A stretch of DNA of 24,174 bases from Acidithiobacillus sp. (lineage in GTDB: Bacteria > Pseudomonadota > Gammaproteobacteria > Acidithiobacillales > Acidithiobacillaceae). The stretch lies in assembly GCA_027445725.1 (NCBI GenBank), contig DAIAVG010000003.1, forward strand, positions 1-24,174. Reading direction: 5' to 3'. The notes beneath the pieces are model-generated. The model worked only from the letters and a program-made list of their open reading frames with translations. It ran no database searches and was not told the origin of the DNA. Made by a program: the position numbers and the translations under genes. This document shows, piece after piece, positions 15,614 through 22,176 of this stretch. Numbering within the stretch: the first letter of the stretch is position 1; the number at the start of each line of letters is the position of its first letter.

Positions 15614-16300
15614 ATGGCCGGAGGAGTTCCATTGCTTGCAGCCGCCACCGGCAAGGCGAGTGCTTTGGTAACGTACTCGTTGCCAGTGCAGACTGTTATT
15701 CTGATGACGATGCTGATGTTTGTGCCGGCCATTGTACTGATGATGACTGGGTTTACCCGTATTATCATCGTCCTCTCCCTGCTTCGGCAGGGTTTGGGAT
15801 TGTCCACGATGCCGCCTAATATTGTATTGATTGGCTTGGCGCTTTTCCTGACGTTCTTCGTCATGCAACCCACTTGGTCACAAATCAACCAGCGCGCCTT
15901 GGAACCCCTAGAAGCAGGAACCATTACCGTTACTCAGGCGATAAGTATAGGTGCTACACCATTACGTACGTTTATGCTGAAAAACACCACCAAGGATGCC
16001 ACTGCAGAGTTCCTGCGCATGGATGGCATCAAAAAGGCATTGCCTACAGCAGCGGCCATTCCCATGCGCGTATTGATACCCGCATTTGCCGTTTCGCAAT
16101 TGGAATCGGGATTCGAGATCGGTTTTTTAGTATATCTGCCGTTTCTGGTTATTGATTTGCTGGTCGCGGCAGTACTCATGGCCATGGGTATGATGATGGT
16201 CTCTCCGCAGACCATTTCCATCCCCTTAAAATTGATGCTTTTTGTATTGTCCGGTGGCTGGCTATTAGTAACGGGCACCCTCGTCAGAAGTTTTTCATGA
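15614..16300 (+). CDS. fliP: Export-gate protein FliP
   Basis: FliP (228 residues) forms, with FliQ and FliR, the core of the flagellar type III export channel. Family landmarks are SLPVQTVILMTMLMFVPAIV, MMTGFTRIIIVLSLLRQGLG, PPNIVLIGLALFLTFFVM, AIPMRVLIPAFAVSQLESGF, FLVYLPFLVIDLLVAAVLMA and GMMMVSPQTISIPLKLMLFV. Four membrane segments are evident. The N-terminus is shorter than in enterobacterial FliP. A classical cleavable signal peptide is not clear; MAGGVPLLAAATGKASA is only weakly signal-like. GGGAG (15600-15604) precedes ATG 15614. fliO, which usually sits here and assists FliP assembly, is missing. Confidence 0.97.
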   Translation: MAGGVPLLAAATGKASALVTYSLPVQTVILMTMLMFVPAIVLMMTGFTRIIIVLSLLRQGLGLSTMPPNIVLIGLALFLTFFVMQPTWSQINQRALEPLEAGTITVTQAISIGATPLRTFMLKNTTKDATAEFLRMDGIKKALPTAAAIPMRVLIPAFAVSQLESGFEIGFLVYLPFLVIDLLVAAVLMAMGMMMVSPQTISIPLKLMLFVLSGGWLLVTGTLVRSFS

Positions 16301-16329
16301 CGCCCGAGTATCCATAAAGGCGATTCAAA

Positions 16330-16608
16330 ATGATCCATGATGGATGGATGTTGAGCGCTGTTACGCAAGCAGCCCACACCGGAGTTTTGATGGCGTTACC
16401 ACTGCTTGGTGCCGCACTGGTGGCAGGAATAGTCATTGGCTTTGTTCAGGTGGCCACGCAACTCTCGGATATGAGCGTCGGATTCGTGCCCAAGGCATTC
16501 CTTATTGTGCTGGTCCTGTTCATAGGCGGTCCTTGGCTCGTATCCCTCTATACCCATTACATGGCACGGCTCTATATGGAGATCCCGCATTGGGTTCAGC
16601 ACCGATAA
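16330..16608 (+). CDS. fliQ: Export-gate protein FliQ, first copy (canonical type)
   Basis: This is a 92-residue protein with two membrane hairpin helices and the FliQ core VQVATQLSDMSVGFVPK followed by GGPWLV, matching the family's QAATQ...MTLSFIPK...GPW. It directly follows fliP, the normal order. AAAGG at 16316-16320 precedes ATG 16330. A second FliQ is encoded at 21152-21424; over the aligned 68 residues I count about 20 identities between them, so they are old or separately acquired paralogues. Its last 19 bases overlap the proposed start of fliA. Confidence 0.95.
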   Translation: MIHDGWMLSAVTQAAHTGVLMALPLLGAALVAGIVIGFVQVATQLSDMSVGFVPKAFLIVLVLFIGGPWLVSLYTHYMARLYMEIPHWVQHR

Positions 16609-17318
16609 CACTCTGCGAGCAGGACACCAATGCCTACCTGCGTGAATATTATCCGCTGATCCTACGTCTGGCTCAACGGATTCAGGACGGTCTGCCCTCG
16701 CGTAACGCATACGATGACCTCGTGCAGGCAGGTATGCTGGCCGCATGGGCATGCGCAGGTCACCATCAACGATTCGCGGCGCCGCAAGAATTTGTCAAAC
16801 TGCTGGCTGTGCGCATTCGCGGCGCCATGTTAGACCTGCTGCGGGAAGAAGATTGGGCACCACGTCGACTGCGAAAAAAAAATAAAACGCTGGAGATCGG
16901 AGCGGCCCACTGCATTCAACGCCTACAGCGCTATCCTAATGACCAGGAGTTGGCCGAAGCTATGGGATGGTCGGTCCATGAACTCCATCAGCATTGGAGT
17001 GAAATCGGACGCGCCGCCCCCCTATATTTGGAGGATGTGCTTCCTGCGCATTCGGAACTCATGGACGACACTGCGCAGCCACATCACCGCGCAGAACGCG
17101 ATGAGGCTAAAACATTTTTAACGGAGGCTATCGCTGCCTTATCGGAGAAAGAGCGTACCGCTCTTTCCCTATACGTCTTGGAAGAACTCACCTTGGAAGA
17201 TGTTGCGCACGTGATGGGATTCAAGAGCAAGAATACTGCTCTAAAGTGGGTTACTCAAGGAATCACCAAATGTCGCGCTTTTTTGTTGGCGCAGGGTCTT
17301 GATGCCGAATCAGTCTAG
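16590..17318 (+). CDS. fliA: Flagellar sigma factor, sigma-28
   Basis: FliA directs RNA polymerase to late flagellar and chemotaxis promoters. Region 2 is well kept: YDDLVQAGMLAAWACA, VRIRGAMLDLLREEDWAPRR. Region 3 includes RYPNDQELAEAMGWSVHELH, and region 4 starts AIAALSEKERTALSLYVLEE followed by LTLEDVAHVMGF. I start it at TTG 16590: GGAG (16578-16581) lies 8 bases upstream and the product has 242 residues, the usual length. The frame continues upstream inside fliQ but is not FliA-like there. The recognition helix, normally ESRVSQLHSQA, reads NTALKWVTQG, which is atypical. The gene is translated from the end of fliQ, so sigma-28 synthesis is tied to the basal-body operon. It converges on flgM, 12 bases away. 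Confidence 0.92.
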   Translation: MGSAPITLCEQDTNAYLREYYPLILRLAQRIQDGLPSRNAYDDLVQAGMLAAWACAGHHQRFAAPQEFVKLLAVRIRGAMLDLLREEDWAPRRLRKKNKTLEIGAAHCIQRLQRYPNDQELAEAMGWSVHELHQHWSEIGRAAPLYLEDVLPAHSELMDDTAQPHHRAERDEAKTFLTEAIAALSEKERTALSLYVLEELTLEDVAHVMGFKSKNTALKWVTQGITKCRAFLLAQGLDAESV

Positions 17319-17330
17319 CCGCCGCAGACA

Positions 17331-17627
17331 TCACTTCACTTTATGAGCCACCATTGCCGCTGAGATTGCCAACCAACGCGTTGCAGTGGCCTTTGCATCT
17401 ACCGCGTAGTTTCCAGATTGGACCTGTCCACGCAGACCTTCAAGACGCGCAAGATGCGCAAGATCAGAAGAAACCGGTTGTGGAACAGCCTCACCCATCA
17501 CTGGTTGGACGGCTTTTTTTGATGTCGCCGGCAACGATATCGGCGTACGTGATACCGCGTTTTTGGTCTCTAGGGAACCCAAAGAACCACCGCTGGCACT
17601 GCTTACACCACCCAATGGATTGTTCAT
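17331..17627 (-). CDS. flgM: Anti-sigma-28 factor
   Basis: FlgM binds FliA and blocks late transcription until it is exported through the finished hook-basal body. The 98-residue product is disordered-looking at its N-terminus (Gly/Ser/Pro-rich). Its C-terminal half DLAHLARLEGLRGQVQSGNY followed by AVDAKATATRWL fits the FlgM pattern V..Lr..i..G.Y.vda..iA..ll. Its ATG overlaps the flgN stop (ATGA). It ends 12 bases from the end of fliA, tail to tail. Identification rests on the C-terminal motif plus position with flgN and fliA; the N-terminus has no recognisable homology. Confidence 0.85.
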   Translation of the reverse strand: MNNPLGGVSSASGGSLGSLETKNAVSRTPISLPATSKKAVQPVMGEAVPQPVSSDLAHLARLEGLRGQVQSGNYAVDAKATATRWLAISAAMVAHKVK

Positions 17628-17968
17628 TGCCGTCCTCCCGCCGCGAACGGCGAAGAATCAACCTCACCGCCTATATACTGGTGCATCAACTGTTGGTGTG
17701 CCTTTCGCCAAAAACGCAACGCACTTTCAACCATCATACCATTATCTGTCGATTTCTGTAAGACTTCCTGCAACAACTCTCTAACCTCCGACGCTATTGC
17801 GCCATCGATCTGAAAAGACTCCATAAGTCGCGTTTTTTCATCCGCAACCTGCACCAGTCGGTCATAATCGCCATTCGAGACAGCCAACCTCTCGGCATCA
17901 AGTAGCACGTTCATGGCTCTCAGATTTTCCATTACCCCAGCCAGGTGGGCAACATATTTTTTCTTCAT
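17624..17968 (-). CDS. flgN: Hook-filament junction chaperone
   Basis: FlgN is the cytoplasmic export chaperone for the junction proteins FlgK and FlgL. This 114-residue, almost all-helical protein reads LAGVMENLRAMNVLLDAERL, then ALVSNGDYDRL-like spacing (AVSNGDYDRLVQVADEKTRL), matching the FlgN family's leucine pattern and the Lxx-D..aL..... L...K..l segment. I use ATG 17968, with AAGGGGAT about 8 bases upstream on the minus strand; a TTG codon just before is in frame. It lies between flgA and flgM, as in many proteobacteria. Confidence 0.85.
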   Translation of the reverse strand: MKKKYVAHLAGVMENLRAMNVLLDAERLAVSNGDYDRLVQVADEKTRLMESFQIDGAIASEVRELLQEVLQKSTDNGMMVESALRFWRKAHQQLMHQYIGGEVDSSPFAAGGRQ

Positions 17969-17980
17969 CAAGCCATCCCC

Positions 17981-18706
17981 TTATGATTTACCGGGTGTAA
18001 GCAATATTTTTCCATCCGGTTGAACGATTCCAGTGACCACTTTGCCACTTTCTGTGTTGCGTACCAAAAGCGCGGAACCGACACGCCCATCATTCAGGGC
18101 AATGCCCTCGGCGCGTATGCGCACATTCCCAAAGCGGGCTTCCAGAGTTACCTGCTGCCCCTGATGAATGATTTCTGGCGCCACTAGGTTTTGTGGGTCA
18201 ATCTTCGCTCCAATATTTACATTGGCATTTAAAACTTTCCCAACTACGGCCGCCTCAGAAAAACAGACCGGGCCCGTCTCCGCCGAGATCAACTCGCGCC
18301 GAACGGTCAAGTCCTGATGTTTTATTACGACACCTGCGCGCAAAAAGTCCGCGGCCAGGACAACAGGTCGCCATAGTGTGAAAGTGAATGGCACATAAAT
18401 GGTCCAACGCGGCATAGCACAAGACACCGCCACAGTTGCCGTCCAGGCGCTACGGTCCGTCATTCGTGCCTGCAGCGGACTTCGGCAGGCGGTCAGCCAA
18501 CCATGCGTCGCTGGTGCCAGCGCAGTTACCTGAGCATCGGGCATAGGATTTTCCCGAATCAAGACCAAGCGCGCCGCCTGCACTACCGAAGTCGCGCGTT
18601 CCCATTCGGCCAGATTCCCCGCATGTGCTTGAATAATATATATGCTAAAGAAAACAAGTATGGCGGTATATTTATTGCATATATGCCCTTTATGAATGCA
18701 ACACAC
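17981..18706 (-). CDS. flgA: P-ring assembly chaperone
   Basis: FlgA is a periplasmic chaperone for the FlgI P ring. The 241-residue product begins with an uncharged hydrophobic segment, TAILVFFSIYIIQAHA, which should act as a Sec signal peptide ending near AHAG. The C-terminal SAF-like domain is clear: RAGVVIKHQDLTVRRELIS, GKVLNANVNIGAKIDPQNLV, IHQGQQVTLEARFGNVRIRA and GSALLVRNTESGKVVTGIVQ. The start at ATG 18706 is forced, because no other common start codon lies before the signal peptide. Its ribosome binding site AAAGGGGG is only 2 bases away, unusually close. The start region overlaps the divergent fliH start by about 24 bases, and its sigma-54 promoter lies inside fliH. Confidence 0.93.
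   Translation of the reverse strand: MCCIHKGHICNKYTAILVFFSIYIIQAHAGNLAEWERATSVVQAARLVLIRENPMPDAQVTALAPATHGWLTACRSPLQARMTDRSAWTATVAVSCAMPRWTIYVPFTFTLWRPVVLAADFLRAGVVIKHQDLTVRRELISAETGPVCFSEAAVVGKVLNANVNIGAKIDPQNLVAPEIIHQGQQVTLEARFGNVRIRAEGIALNDGRVGSALLVRNTESGKVVTGIVQPDGKILLTPGKS
18663..18679 (+). promoter_or_regulatory. Possible sigma-54 promoter of fliH
   Basis: GCGGTATATTTATTGCA has GG (18665-18666) and GC (18677-18678) at the right spacing and a perfect TTGCA, but only GG and A match in the -24 half. The predicted start, about 18690, falls 2 bases before ATG 18692, implying a leaderless fliH transcript. This is weak evidence. Confidence 0.3.
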
Positions 18707-19387
18707 ATTACCCCCTTTCTTTTTTCCAGTCTGGACGCTTCAGGTCAGGAGCCCCGGCTAGAGGAGAGTGCATTATCTGTGCCAACGGCGGAAGAGATCC
18801 AAGCGCAAGTGTTCGCCACCGCACAAAGGGATGGCTGGACAGTAGGGTATGGCGAAGGCTTCACCGCTGGGAAAGATGAAGGCTGGATCGCTGGAAAACA
18901 GGAGGGCCGGATCGCCGGAAATACTGAAGGTTTAGCTGCTGCGGCGACGGAGGTAGTTTTTCTCCGAACCCTCGCCGCAGAGTTGGCCAACTGGGAAGAA
19001 GAAACGAGAGAATTCGTAGAGAGGATGACACTTTCTATCGCATTGGATGTGGCTCGTTTTGTAATTCGCAAGGAAACGCGAGAAACCACGGCGGGCGCAC
19101 TCCAGCAACAATTGCAGAATTTGCTCAAGACACTACCATTGCCCACTCTGACGCCCCACTTGGTCTTGCATCCAGACGATATTGAAAGCCTGCAGGACTC
19201 AGCCCCTGGGGCTTGGACAATTACTCCTGATCCACTCATGGAACGGGGTGGGGTGCGCGTGCAGGCCCGATCGCCGGAAACATCCGGACAGACGACTGGT
19301 GCCGAAAGATTCACCATGCCGGAATGGGATGCCCGGATCGAAACTCGTTGGGGGGAAGCCCTTTCCAAGCTCACGGGGGCCGACTGA
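18683..19387 (+). CDS. fliH: Negative regulator and carrier of the export ATPase
   Basis: FliH dimerises, holds FliI in check and delivers it to the export gate by way of FliN and FlhA. The 234-residue product (from ATG 18683) has a striking glycine repeat: A47, then glycines every fourth residue from G51 to G83, then A87. This is the AxxxG(xxxG)nxxxA helix-dimer motif of FliH with nine glycines in a row. The C-domain (FVERMTLSIALDVARFVIRK, LTPHLVLHPDDIESLQD) is typical of the FliH/YscL family. ATG 18692 is an alternative start. Neither has a ribosome binding site, and the frame remains open upstream inside flgA. Its stop overlaps the fliI start (TGATG). Confidence 0.93.
   Translation: MPFMNATHITPFLFSSLDASGQEPRLEESALSVPTAEEIQAQVFATAQRDGWTVGYGEGFTAGKDEGWIAGKQEGRIAGNTEGLAAAATEVVFLRTLAAELANWEEETREFVERMTLSIALDVARFVIRKETRETTAGALQQQLQNLLKTLPLPTLTPHLVLHPDDIESLQDSAPGAWTITPDPLMERGGVRVQARSPETSGQTTGAERFTMPEWDARIETRWGEALSKLTGAD
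18769..18784 (-). promoter_or_regulatory. Sigma-54 promoter of flgA-flgN-flgM
   Basis: Read on the minus strand, TGGCACAGATAATGCA matches TGGCACR-N4-TTGCW with a single change (T to A). The GG and GC have exact 10-base spacing. The predicted start near 18758 leaves about 52 bases to the flgA ATG at 18706. The site lies within fliH codons 29-34, on the opposite strand. Confidence 0.75.
18821..18943 (+). repeat. Nine-fold GxxxG repeat in fliH
   Basis: Codons 47-87 of fliH encode A-(xxxG)9-xxxA. Part of it is also repetitive at DNA level, with GGATCGCTGGAAA and GGATCGCCGGAAA 24 bases apart. Confidence 0.85.
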
Positions 19388-20712
19388 TGCGGATGCTAGC
19401 CCAAGCCGAAATACATTTGCGAGATCTCACCTCCACCCTTGGCGACTGGGGGCCACCGCCCATTTCTGGTCATGTGCTACGCGTCAATGGCACGGCCCTC
19501 GAAGCCGTAGGCGTATCCGCCATGATTGGCCAATATACCCGGCTGGAAACGCCGGAGGGATGGCGTTTGGGTGAGGTCATCGGATTTTCCGGAGACCGCG
19601 CCACCATCATGCCCTTTGGCGGTCTACGCGGTATTTTCCCCGGTGCGCTGGTTACCCTGATGGAGCAAAACACTTCGGTACCGGTCGGCTCGGCCCTGCT
19701 TGGGCGTGTCGTCGACGCCATGGGCCGACCGCTGGACGGACGTCCCCTGCTTGCTCCAGAGCGTCGCCCGCTGAAAAGCCCGGCGCCACACCCCATGCGT
19801 CGCCAACGCATCCGGGAGCCTCTAGATGTCGGAGTTCGTGCTATCAATGGCCTGCTGACGATAGGAGAAGGGCAACGGGTCGGCCTGTTCGCCGGCAGTG
19901 GTGTGGGTAAAAGCGTCCTCCTCGGAATGATGGCACGACATGCCGCGGCCGATGTCGCTGTCATCGCGCTGATCGGTGAACGCGGTCGCGAGGTCCGGGA
20001 ATTTGTGGAAGATATTCTCGGGGATGGTCTACGGCATGCGGTGGTCGTCGTGGCTACAGCAGATGCGCCACCGGTGCTGCGCATGCGTGGTGCCGAGTAT
20101 GCCACCGCCATTGCCGAACATTTTCGCGATCAGGGCCAGAAGGTTGTGCTGATCATGGACTCCCTCACACGCTATGCCATGGCCGCCCGCGAAGTAGGGT
20201 TGGCGGCGGGGGAATTACCCGCCACCAAAGGCTACCCGCCTTCGGCATTCTCTTCCTTATCCTTATTGACCGAACGTGCCGGAACGGGAGAAGTCGGGGC
20301 GATCACTGCTTTCTATTCGGTGCTGGTGGAAGGAGATGATCTGCAGGACCCGGTAGCGGATACCGCTCGAGCCATCCTTGATGGACATATCGTTCTCACT
20401 CGGGATCTCGCTGCCAACGGGGTTTTCCCGGCCATTGAACCGGCGTTGTCCGCGAGTCGGGTAATGGCGTTGGTAACGACGCCGGAACACCGACAAGCAG
20501 CTCAGCAATTTTTAGATTTGTGGGGCCGTTATAGAGAGCGCTCGGATCTGATTGCCATCGGCGCCTATGCCGCAGGGTCCGACCCATTGCTAGATCAGGC
20601 TGTATTGCAATTTCCAGCATTGCGTCAGTTCTTGCAGCAATCGCCGACGGAATCTAGCGGGTTCACAGACAGCCTCCGCGACCTGCAAATGGCTATCGGA
20701 AGCGCGAACTGA
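19387..20712 (+). CDS. fliI: Flagellar export ATPase
   Basis: FliI (441 residues) is the hexameric ATPase at the base of the export apparatus, related to the F1 beta subunit. The Walker A loop GLFAGSGVGKSVLL has the P-loop at residues 169-176 (K175). The catalytic Glu region GERGREVREFVED starts at residue 197. Walker B is VVLIMDSLTR (253-262), followed by the type III ATPase signature LPATKGYPPSAFSSLSLLTE. I use ATG 19387, which overlaps the fliH stop and gives the normal length; the frame extends upstream into fliH without homology. Its stop overlaps the fliJ start. Together with fliH and fliJ it forms a separate block rather than following fliG. Confidence 0.98.
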   Translation: MRMLAQAEIHLRDLTSTLGDWGPPPISGHVLRVNGTALEAVGVSAMIGQYTRLETPEGWRLGEVIGFSGDRATIMPFGGLRGIFPGALVTLMEQNTSVPVGSALLGRVVDAMGRPLDGRPLLAPERRPLKSPAPHPMRRQRIREPLDVGVRAINGLLTIGEGQRVGLFAGSGVGKSVLLGMMARHAAADVAVIALIGERGREVREFVEDILGDGLRHAVVVVATADAPPVLRMRGAEYATAIAEHFRDQGQKVVLIMDSLTRYAMAAREVGLAAGELPATKGYPPSAFSSLSLLTERAGTGEVGAITAFYSVLVEGDDLQDPVADTARAILDGHIVLTRDLAANGVFPAIEPALSASRVMALVTTPEHRQAAQQFLDLWGRYRERSDLIAIGAYAAGSDPLLDQAVLQFPALRQFLQQSPTESSGFTDSLRDLQMAIGSAN

Positions 20713-21149
20713 TGCGACCGGAAACACTAAAACTCTTGCAGGCCGTGGCCACGAGAAAAGTGCAAATCACGGCACAACAGGCCGCTGAGCAACAGCGCCG
20801 ACTGCAACAAGCCACGGCACATGAAGTCCTGTTCTTACAACATGCAGCCAAGCTGGAAGTGCGCACCCGAGAATGGCTTGATCAGGATTCAGGATGCCCA
20901 ACTCACCTGCTTCTCGGTGCCCAGCACTTCCATAAAGCCATGCGCACGGCCCTGGATCTTCAGCATTCCACCATCCTGCACCTTCAGGAAACGCAGGCGG
21001 TCACCGCCACTACGGCTGTCGCTGCCCAACGTTTGCAGCGACAGATCATGCATCTCTCCACACAACAGCGGCAAGGGGAAGCAACCACTCAACGGCAGCA
21101 AGAACAGCGTCTCAACGACAATCTCTGTACGCGACCGAGAGTTACCTAA
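20712..21149 (+). CDS. fliJ: Central stalk of the export ATPase
   Basis: FliJ is a coiled-coil protein that inserts into the FliI ring, like the F1 gamma subunit, and contacts FlhA. The 145-residue product is Gln-, Ala- and Leu-rich, almost entirely helical and without membrane segments. It starts LKLLQAVATRKVQITAQQAA and has a second long helix after residue 85. Sequence similarity is weak, as is normal for FliJ. The assignment rests on the coiled-coil pattern, the length (about 145) and the position after fliI with a TGATG overlap. Confidence 0.85.
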   Translation: MRPETLKLLQAVATRKVQITAQQAAEQQRRLQQATAHEVLFLQHAAKLEVRTREWLDQDSGCPTHLLLGAQHFHKAMRTALDLQHSTILHLQETQAVTATTAVAAQRLQRQIMHLSTQQRQGEATTQRQQEQRLNDNLCTRPRVT

Positions 21150-21151
21150 CA

Positions 21152-21424
21152 GTGACTACTGACATGATCACCAAACTACTCCGCCAGGATCTTTGGTACG
21201 CAATGATCGCCTTTCTCCCGGTTGGTTTAGCCACGGTCGTTGTCGGGTTGTTGGTCACCATTCTACAAGCCTGGCTGCATTGGAATGATGTGTCGCTCTC
21301 TTTTGTTCCAAAAATAATCGTCACGGGAATTATTTTTATTTTTGGCTGGTGGATCTTTGTATCCGCATTTACGCAATGGTTTGAACAACTTGCTCAAGCG
21401 GTGCCGCTATGGCTGCAACACTGA
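21152..21424 (+). CDS. fliQ: Second, divergent FliQ
   Basis: This is a 90-residue protein with two membrane segments and the FliQ core LHWNDVSLSFVPKIIV. The ATQ and GPW residues of classical FliQ are replaced (WLHW; GWWIFV), and it is unusually Trp- and Phe-rich. GTG 21152 gives an N-terminus (MTTDMITKLL) that aligns in length with known FliQ; ATG 21164 would shorten it. No good ribosome binding site is visible, so coupling to fliJ is likely. It overlaps fliR by 16 bases. The fliQ-fliR-flhB-flhA order here is canonical, whereas the more canonical FliQ sequence is the one after fliP. It could replace or mix with the first FliQ in the export gate. Confidence 0.88.
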   Translation: MTTDMITKLLRQDLWYAMIAFLPVGLATVVVGLLVTILQAWLHWNDVSLSFVPKIIVTGIIFIFGWWIFVSAFTQWFEQLAQAVPLWLQH

Positions 21425-22173
21425 TTACGTTTACACAGGCACAAGTCGACGGATGGGTGGAAACCGCCGTATGGCCGCTCACCCGTATTTTGGCTTTTAT
21501 ATCGGTGGCTCCGTTCTTTTCTTCTAGCTGGTTGCCGACCTTCTGGAGACTTGGTTTTGGCGTTGCAGTCACCTGGGCCATTATCCCCACACTGCCAACC
21601 GCCATTACATGGCCGGGCATGGCTGTTGCCGTGATCGTCCTGACGGTGCAAATGGTGATTGGCGTTAGTCTTGGTCTCCTTTTCCGAGCCATGCTGGGAG
21701 TCATCGAGCTAGCCGCTGGATGGATCGCTTTGAGCATGGGACTTGGGTTTGCTACTACGGTATCCCAGCAATATGGAGAACAAAGCAACACCCTTAGCGA
21801 GCTATTCTCTTTTGGCGTCTTGCTCCTCCTTATTGCCGATGGCGCCGTCCTCGGAATGCTTCATGTCGTGGCCATGAGCTTTCAGGTGTTTCCAATAGGT
21901 TTTTTTTGGCCAAACTGGAGCTGGTTGCAGCTAGCCAACTATGGGCAGATGATATTTACCGACGGCATTCTCATCGCCCTACCGGTCATCATGATGGTAC
22001 TTGTCGCCAATCTTGGGATGGCGGTGATTGCCCGCGTCGCGCCACAGATCAATCTTTTCGCCATCGGTTTCCCGATCTTGATTCTTGTGGGTATGGCTGG
22101 ACTTTATGGACTCATTCCTTGGCTACCGCGACTCGTGGAACACATCTTCTCTCTTACTGTGCGGATGGTCTGA
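21409..22173 (+). CDS. fliR: Export-gate protein FliR
   Basis: FliR (254 residues) completes the FliP5-FliQ4-FliR1 export core in the inner membrane. Family features are AVWPLTRILAFISVAPFFSS, LGLLFRAMLGVIELAAGWIA, MGLGFATTVSQQYGEQSN and TLSELFSFGVLLLLIADGAV, followed by GILIALPVIMMVLVANLGMA and the C-terminal RVAPQINLFAIGFPILILVG. About six membrane segments are visible. ATG 21409 overlaps the end of the second fliQ. flhB follows 3 bases after its stop. Confidence 0.96.
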   Translation: MAATLITFTQAQVDGWVETAVWPLTRILAFISVAPFFSSSWLPTFWRLGFGVAVTWAIIPTLPTAITWPGMAVAVIVLTVQMVIGVSLGLLFRAMLGVIELAAGWIALSMGLGFATTVSQQYGEQSNTLSELFSFGVLLLLIADGAVLGMLHVVAMSFQVFPIGFFWPNWSWLQLANYGQMIFTDGILIALPVIMMVLVANLGMAVIARVAPQINLFAIGFPILILVGMAGLYGLIPWLPRLVEHIFSLTVRMV

Positions 22174-22176
22174 ACG

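Noticed and set aside
16344..16589. Long N-terminal extension of FliA inside fliQ
   Set aside because: The residues encoded here are not sigma-factor-like and lie in another frame of a good fliQ. The family length and a ribosome binding site support TTG 16590.
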